DNA of 9,996 bases, from the NCBI GenBank assembly GCA_012522875.1, contig JAAYJP010000018.1, forward strand, positions 1 through 9,996. The letters run 5' to 3'. This document shows, piece after piece, positions 6,405 to 9,996 of the stretch. Each line of letters starts with the position of its first letter. Position 1 is the first letter of the stretch. The stretch comes from Clostridiales bacterium. GTDB taxonomy: Bacteria > Bacillota > Clostridia > Christensenellales > Aristaeellaceae. The notes below the pieces were generated by a model. It did not search any database and was not told the DNA's origin. It saw only the letters and a program-made list of their open reading frames with translations. The position numbers were made by a program, and so were the translations under genes.

Positions 6405-7277
6405 ATGAACTCAACCGTTTTTAAGACCAAGGCAGGGGAGAAGGAAATACAGTCACTTGTAGTGGAGGGCTTCCACAAACCCGATCAACTTGCGCAAAGC
6501 AGCGGGGTGTGGATTGCTGTGGCGGGATCTGCCATGCTGACACCCGGCACCTACGAACTCAACCAGCAGAAGGCCTGGACGATGATTATTTGCCAGCAGG
6601 GTTCATTCTTTGTGAACCTGAATGACCTGAAGATCAAGAGCCGGGAATGTTGTATGATTCCAAGGTTTCAGGAAGGCGCCAGCATCAGGATGGAGCAGGA
6701 CGCGCGGGTGATCTGGCTTTTGGTGGACGGCCCGTTGGCAGATGATTTTATGTCTAAGCTCGGAGCCATGCCACACCGTGCGATGAAGCAAGGTGTTTTG
6801 CCATCTCAGCTGAAGCTGGCACGCCACATCGTACAGGCAGCTGTGCGGATCGGCTCGGTCAAGGAAGCTTCCTCCGCCCAACTGCAGCAGCTGCTTTGGG
6901 GTTTGCTGGCATCTCACTCAGGCCAGGCGGTTGCCATGGACGCTGTGCTCTCCCACGAGATTGCCAAGGTCATTGACGCTATGCGAAAAAACCAATACAG
7001 GGATTCATTTTCCCTGAGCGACATGGCAAATCTCAGCCGAATGCCGGTGGAGACATTCCGAAAGCGTTTTGTCTCAGAGGTGGGTATGCCTCCGCAGAGC
7101 TACCAACTTTTCTGCAAAATGGAACGCGCCAAGACCCTACTGAAAACCGGGATGACCGTACGCCAGGCAGGTGTTGAAGTGGGTATGGAGGACCCCTACC
7201 ATTTTTCCAAAACATTTAAGAACATCGTTGGGATGAGCCCTTCCCACTATAGCAAGACAATTATGACCCGTTCATGA
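6405..7277 (+). CDS. AraC-family transcriptional regulator
   Basis: This 290-residue protein has the usual AraC/XylS layout. An N-terminal beta-rich cupin-like sensor domain spans about residues 32-115, and the C-terminal DNA-binding domain about 183-285 has two helix-turn-helix units: FSLSDMANLSRMPVETFRKRF (202-222) and the diagnostic second unit MTVRQAGVEVGMEDPYHFSKTFKNIVGMSPSHY (about 250-282). The ligand cannot be read from the sequence. ATG 6405 has GGAGG 6 nt upstream and a near-perfect promoter. Its stop overlaps the start of mrnC by 4 nt (ATGA), so it heads a four-gene operon with mrnC, thyX and rlmB and may be autoregulated through the ACATTGT repeats at its promoter. AraC proteins usually flank sugar or metabolic genes, so this company is unusual. 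It is divergent from the recombinase gene and may regulate both. Confidence 0.93.
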   Translation: MNSTVFKTKAGEKEIQSLVVEGFHKPDQLAQSSGVWIAVAGSAMLTPGTYELNQQKAWTMIICQQGSFFVNLNDLKIKSRECCMIPRFQEGASIRMEQDARVIWLLVDGPLADDFMSKLGAMPHRAMKQGVLPSQLKLARHIVQAAVRIGSVKEASSAQLQQLLWGLLASHSGQAVAMDAVLSHEIAKVIDAMRKNQYRDSFSLSDMANLSRMPVETFRKRFVSEVGMPPQSYQLFCKMERAKTLLKTGMTVRQAGVEVGMEDPYHFSKTFKNIVGMSPSHYSKTIMTRS

Positions 7278-7675
7278 TTTTATCACAGCGAAAAGCCTTG
7301 ATGCTGCCGCCGTTGCAGCTGGCTTACATCGGCGATGCGGTGTACACCCTGCGCATCAGGCTTAGGGCTGTTGCTTTAGGCCTAAATATGCATCAGCTGC
7401 ATCGATACACCACAAGGTATGTCAGCGCTACAGCCCAGGCGAAAGCTCTGGAAGCACTTATGGAAGGCCTGACCGATCGGGAGATGGAGCTGGTGAAGCG
7501 TGGGCGCAATACCCATGCCCGCCACTCCGTGCCAAAGTCCGCCACCAGTGCTGAATATGCGGCAGCGACCGGACTTGAGTCACTGATCGGGTATCTTTAT
7601 TTAACAGGGCAAAAAGACAGAATTGACACCCTGGTCAACCTTATTGACGACCGAATCAACGCACAGGAGAACTAA
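7274..7675 (+). CDS. mrnC: Mini-ribonuclease 3 (Mini-III)
   Basis: Mini-III is the small RNase III-type nuclease, lacking a dsRNA-binding domain, that matures the ends of 23S rRNA in Bacillus and relatives, working as a dimer. The 133-residue protein consists of the RNase III fold alone. It shows LAYIGDAVYTLRIR (residues 16-29) with catalytic Asp21, a basic segment KRGRNTHARHSVPKSA (75-90), and EYAAATGLESLIGYLYL (94-110) with the catalytic Glu102. Length and motifs fit the family. The ATG at 7274 overlaps the AraC-gene stop as ATGA and has no good Shine-Dalgarno, so translation is probably coupled; an in-frame ATG at 7301 is an alternative. thyX follows after 1 nt. The mrnC-thyX-rlmB order is common in Clostridia, where cysS usually precedes it rather than an AraC regulator. 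Confidence 0.94.
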   Translation: MILSQRKALMLPPLQLAYIGDAVYTLRIRLRAVALGLNMHQLHRYTTRYVSATAQAKALEALMEGLTDREMELVKRGRNTHARHSVPKSATSAEYAAATGLESLIGYLYLTGQKDRIDTLVNLIDDRINAQEN

Positions 7676-7676
7676 A

Positions 7677-8396
7677 ATGCCTGAAGTGCAGTTGCATGTG
7701 GAGCTGTTGGCCGTCACCCCTGAGGGGGAAAACCTGGTGGCGCTTGCCGCCAAGCTATGCTATGCCAGAAGCGATGTGGGAGGCCTGCGCGAAAAGGTGA
7801 ACGCCAACGACCAAAGTGCTTTTATCGAGAAACTCCTTGATTCAGGACACCTGTCGGTGGTAGAGCATGTCTCCTTAACCTTTGCGGTGGAAGGCGTGAG
7901 CCGGGCGCTTCTGGCGCAGCTGACCCGTCACCGTATCGCCTCGTTCAGCGTGCAAAGCCAGCGTTATGTGCCGTTGGATGCAAGATTCAACTATATCCTG
8001 CCACCCCGAATCAAGGAACTGGGAGAAGAGGCGGTAGCAGCCTACCACGCCCAGATGGGACAGATACACGCTTGGTACCACGATTGGCAGAAGGCTTTGG
8101 GAATGGGGGAGAGCAGCAATGAGGATGCCCGCTTTGTCCTTCCAAATGCCTGCGAAACCAAACTGGTGATGACCATGAACGCTCGTGAGCTCAAGCACTT
8201 TTTCAGGCTGCGTTGCTGCGAGCGTGCCCAGTGGGAGATTCGTGCGCTGGCCACGGAAATGCTGCGCATTTCCAGGGAGCAATTGCCGGTTTTATTTAAG
8301 GGAGATGGTCCTGGTTGCGTAGCTGGTCCTTGCCCCGAGGGCAGAATGACCTGCGGAAAAATCCGGGAAATACGGAAAAAATTTGAACAGCTATAA
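7677..8396 (+). CDS. thyX: Flavin-dependent thymidylate synthase ThyX
   Basis: ThyX converts dUMP to dTMP using methylene-tetrahydrofolate and FAD/NADPH as a homotetramer, replacing ThyA. The 239-residue protein carries the signature RHR-x7-S (R84-H85-R86 to S94, within RHRIASFSVQSQRYV), the upstream helix GHLSVVEHVSLTFAVEGVSR (57-76) and the C-terminal substrate-binding stretch NARELKHFFRLRCCERAQWEI (168-188). A Cys-containing tail (C214, C219, C226, in GCVAGPCPEGRMTCG) may bind metal; similar tails are, to my recollection, frequent in clostridial ThyX. The frame is open further upstream, but ATG 7677 has AGGAG (7665-7669) 7 nt before it and lies one base after the mrnC stop. The final codons overlap or abut the rlmB start. 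Its presence does not by itself show that thyA is absent elsewhere. Confidence 0.97.
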   Translation: MPEVQLHVELLAVTPEGENLVALAAKLCYARSDVGGLREKVNANDQSAFIEKLLDSGHLSVVEHVSLTFAVEGVSRALLAQLTRHRIASFSVQSQRYVPLDARFNYILPPRIKELGEEAVAAYHAQMGQIHAWYHDWQKALGMGESSNEDARFVLPNACETKLVMTMNARELKHFFRLRCCERAQWEIRALATEMLRISREQLPVLFKGDGPGCVAGPCPEGRMTCGKIREIRKKFEQL

Positions 8397-8412
8397 AGCA
8401 GAAAGTAAAAAG

Positions 8413-9621
8413 ATGAAAGAAAAAAGCCCAACCTCAGGAGGAGGCCGCCAAAGCAGCCGGAGGCCACAACAACAGAACAATCCCAGAGCAAGTAATCCGC
8501 GAACCCCGCAGAGGTCCGGCTCGGGCAGCAAGGCGCCGGCCCAGGGCCAAGGGAGTATCAAGCCCGCACACCCATCTGCCTGGAGCGAGAAAAAGCCGGC
8601 AGGCGCCCGGCCTTCAAGCCCTTATCGCAAAGACAGCAGCAGGCGATCGGATCAGAATTTCGAAAAGCGCTACAGTACGCCCGGCAAGCGGGATACCTAC
8701 CAGCCAAGGCAAGGACGCGAAAAGACCGAGCCCGGAATCCCATCCCCAGCAGCAAGGCGCTTTGGCCCAAGCAGCAGGCCAAACAGTTTTCAGCCGCAAG
8801 AGAGGACAGTAAAGCCCTTGCAGTCATTTCGGGTTGAACCAATAAATGACGCGGTTCCCGATGGACTGGAGACAATCCCTGCGGGTATTAACCTCCTCAC
8901 AGGGCGCAACCCCATCCGTGAAGCCATCAAAACCGGCCGTGACCTTGAGAAATTGATGGTAGCCAGGGGCGAGCTTTCCGGTTCCGCGCGTCAGATCGTA
9001 AGCATGGCAAAGGAAGCTGGCGTGATGGTGCAGCTCGTTGAGCGCCGGCGGCTGGACCAAATAGCCCAGAATCACCAGGGAATGGTTGCCTATGCTTCTG
9101 CATATCAGTACGCGTCGTTTGAAGAAATATTCGAAGCCGCCAAAGTGCAGGGACAGCCGCCATTTGTCGTGATCCTGGATCAGGTTACGGACCCGCACAA
9201 CCTGGGCGCTGTCATCAGGACAGCAGTCTGTGCCGGGGCACATGGCGTGATCGTGCCAATACACCGGGCGGCGGGGCTTACGCCCGCAGCTGTAAAAGCT
9301 TCTGCAGGTGCAGTTGAACACATCAAGGTGGTGCGTGTTGGCAACCTCAATCAGACCATCAGGACCCTGAAAGACAAGGGCCTCTGGATATTTGCTGCTG
9401 ATCAGGCGGGGGAGGATTACCGCAGCGTCAAAATCGTCGGCCCCTGCGCATTGGTCATCGGCAGTGAAGGGGAGGGGATAAGCGCGCTGACGCTTAAAAT
9501 GTGTGACCATCGGCTAAAAATTCCCATGGCTGGGGAGATTGGTTCCCTGAACGCATCGGTGGCGGCCGGAATACTGATGTACGCTGCTTTTAATGGACGA
9601 AATCCTGTCGTTCAGCAATGA
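8413..9621 (+). CDS. rlmB: 23S rRNA 2'-O-ribose methyltransferase RlmB (TrmH/SpoU family) with long disordered N-terminal extension
   Basis: RlmB-type SPOUT enzymes methylate a guanosine ribose in 23S rRNA (G2251 in E. coli) using S-adenosylmethionine. From about residue 160 of 402 the protein is a normal family member: an L30e-like substrate-binding domain (LLTGRNPIREAIKTGRDLEK), then motif 1 DPHNLGAVIRTA (N263, R269), motif 2 ALVIGSEGEGIS (346-357) and motif 3 GEIGSLNASVAAGILMY (374-390), forming the trefoil-knot AdoMet site. The first 150 residues or so are Ser/Pro/Arg/Lys/Gln/Gly-rich, with no hydrophobic core, and are probably disordered and RNA-binding; ordinary RlmB has about 250 residues. 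I chose ATG 8413, 16 nt after thyX; a TTG at 8383 overlapping thyX would add 10 residues. Neither has a strong ribosome binding site. It ends the operon; YsgA or TrmH-like targets are possible but RlmB fits the context best. Confidence 0.9.
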   Translation: MKEKSPTSGGGRQSSRRPQQQNNPRASNPRTPQRSGSGSKAPAQGQGSIKPAHPSAWSEKKPAGARPSSPYRKDSSRRSDQNFEKRYSTPGKRDTYQPRQGREKTEPGIPSPAARRFGPSSRPNSFQPQERTVKPLQSFRVEPINDAVPDGLETIPAGINLLTGRNPIREAIKTGRDLEKLMVARGELSGSARQIVSMAKEAGVMVQLVERRRLDQIAQNHQGMVAYASAYQYASFEEIFEAAKVQGQPPFVVILDQVTDPHNLGAVIRTAVCAGAHGVIVPIHRAAGLTPAAVKASAGAVEHIKVVRVGNLNQTIRTLKDKGLWIFAADQAGEDYRSVKIVGPCALVIGSEGEGISALTLKMCDHRLKIPMAGEIGSLNASVAAGILMYAAFNGRNPVVQQ

Positions 9622-9622
9622 A

Positions 9623-9643
9623 AAGGCTTTGTATGCGAGCCTT
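9623..9643 (+). other. Weak hairpin after rlmB, without a T-run
   Basis: AAGGCT (9623-9628) can pair with AGCCTT (9638-9643) around a 9-nt loop. No T-tract follows, so it is not a convincing intrinsic terminator; rlmB transcripts may read into the tRNA-tuf unit. Confidence 0.3.
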
Positions 9644-9650
9644 GTGACTG

Positions 9651-9679
9651 TTGACAAAACGGGTGCTCTTGGATAGAAT
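9651..9679 (+). promoter_or_regulatory. Promoter of the tRNA-Gly / tuf unit
   Basis: A consensus TTGACA (9651-9656), a 17-nt spacer and TAGAAT (9674-9679) form a strong SigA-type promoter 30 nt after the rlmB stop. The predicted start is near 9686, about 13 nt before the mature tRNA. The -10 lies within a short dyad, GGATA-GAA-TATCC (9671-9683). Confidence 0.85.
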
Positions 9680-9698
9680 ATCCGAAGCACTCATTTAT

Positions 9699-9772
9699 GC
9701 GGGTGTAACTCAATGGTAGAGTGCCAGCTTCCCAAGCTGGTTACGTGGGTTCGATTCCCATCACCCGCTCCA
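9699..9772 (+). tRNA. tRNA-Gly (anticodon CCC)
   Basis: The sequence folds as a complete cloverleaf. The acceptor is GCGGGTG (9699-9705) with CACCCGC (9762-9768). The D arm is ACTC/GAGT with the loop AATGGTA. The anticodon stem is CCAGC/GCTGG with the loop TTCCCAA. The variable loop has 4 nt. The T arm is GTGGG/CCCAT with the loop TTCGATT, then discriminator T9769 and an encoded CCA (9770-9772). The anticodon CCC at 9731-9733 reads GGG. It lies just behind a strong promoter and about 100 nt before tuf, so it is probably cotranscribed with EF-Tu and released by RNase P and 3' processing. Confidence 0.96.
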
Positions 9773-9781
9773 TGAGCCCAC

Positions 9782-9794
9782 TGCGGAAACCGCA
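9782..9794 (+). other. Small hairpin in the tRNA-tuf spacer
   Basis: TGCGG-AAA-CCGCA is a 5-bp stem with a 3-nt loop, starting 10 nt after the encoded CCA. It may mark the 3' trailer of the tRNA or the beginning of the tuf leader. Confidence 0.45.
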
Positions 9795-9796
9795 TT

Positions 9797-9838
9797 GGCA
9801 GGACGCCGGAGAACCGGCAAACCCGGCCGGCGTCTGCC
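9797..9838 (+). promoter_or_regulatory. Long GC-rich stem-loop in the tuf leader
   Basis: GGCAG and ACGCCGG (9797-9809, with one bulged G at 9802) pair fully with CCGGCGTCTGCC (9827-9838), giving 12 base pairs. The 17-nt apical region contains CCGG twice and can add a 4-bp inner stem. No T-run follows, so it is not a simple terminator. It ends 20 nt before the tuf ribosome binding site and could stabilise the mRNA after tRNA release or regulate tuf. Confidence 0.6.
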
Positions 9839-9875
9839 CGGCACAACATGCGAAATCAGGAGGAGATGCGAACCC

Positions 9876-9996
9876 ATGGCAAAGCAAAAGTTTGAGCGGA
9901 CCAAGCCGCACGTGAACATCGGGACGATCGGACACGTGGACCACGGCAAGACAACGCTGACCGCGGCAATTACGATGGTGCTGGCGAAAGCCGGTC
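9876..9996 (+). CDS. tuf: Elongation factor Tu, N-terminal part (partial)
   Basis: The 40 residues present are the canonical EF-Tu N-terminus: MAKQKFERTKPHVNIGTIGH, then the P-loop GHVDHGKT (residues 19-26) that binds GTP, continuing TLTAAIT. EF-Tu delivers aminoacyl-tRNA to the ribosome. ATG 9876 is preceded by AGGAGGAG (9858-9865), with a somewhat long 10-nt spacing. The gene runs off the right edge. It follows tRNA-Gly and a structured leader on the same strand, with no other promoter seen in between. In many Bacillota tuf follows fusA in the str operon, so this could be a separate or second copy. Confidence 0.97.
   Translation, partial: MAKQKFERTKPHVNIGTIGHVDHGKTTLTAAITMVLAKAG

Noticed and set aside
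8558..8875. Minus-strand open frame opposite the RlmB extension
   Set aside because: Low-complexity sequence leaves several frames open; the plus-strand frame continues into a recognisable methylase and no minus-strand ribosome binding site or family is seen.
8824..9510. Minus-strand 228-codon frame opposite rlmB
   Set aside because: Long but antisense to all three SPOUT motifs; composition and content do not suggest a protein.
9721..9915. Plus-strand 64-codon frame through the tRNA and tuf leader
   Set aside because: It begins inside the tRNA, crosses the leader stem-loop and enters tuf in another frame; no protein family resemblance.
9741..9944. Minus-strand open frame ending in RVMGIEPT
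   Set aside because: This is a well-known artefact: translation of the antisense strand of a tRNA T arm. It overlaps tRNA-Gly and the start of tuf.

Overview
The window looks like core chromosome from a member of the Bacillota, most likely class Clostridia. The pointers are the argR-recN pair, a SpoIID-family protein, Mini-ribonuclease 3 followed by thyX and rlmB, a Gram-positive-type LexA with a near-CGAAC-N4-GTTCG operator, strong AGGAGG ribosome binding sites and SigA-like promoters. Base composition is moderately GC-rich throughout, and I see no obvious compositional island. Genus cannot be read from this sequence.

Layout. Positions 1-4366 are a plus-strand block: the end of argR, recN, a membrane-anchored SpoIID/LytB-domain protein with a C-terminal SH3 domain, and a DUF2461 protein. 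Positions 4367-6235 are a minus-strand block (reading right to left): a tyrosine recombinase with a complete catalytic set, then lexA. lexA has its own promoter covered by a palindromic operator and ends in a good intrinsic terminator, which also separates it from the convergent DUF2461 gene. The 169-bp region 6236-6404 is a divergent promoter region holding two well-formed promoters and several dyads. Positions 6405-9621 are a tightly packed plus-strand operon: an AraC-family regulator, mrnC, thyX and rlmB, joined by a 4-nt overlap, a 1-nt gap and a short junction. From 9651 a new strong promoter drives tRNA-Gly(CCC), then a structured leader, then tuf (EF-Tu), which runs off the window.

How the genes work together. 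argR/recN/lexA touch arginine control and DNA repair; mrnC, rlmB, tRNA-Gly and tuf all belong to ribosome maturation and translation; thyX makes dTMP. There are no insertion sequences, CRISPR arrays or phage structural genes. Points worth a second look are the stand-alone recombinase placed head-to-tail with lexA behind a palindrome-bearing promoter, the AraC-type regulator translationally linked to a 23S rRNA maturation enzyme, the roughly 150-residue disordered basic extension on RlmB, the three-half-site lexA operator, and the long stem-loop between tRNA-Gly and tuf. I do not see clear evidence of a wholly new system.
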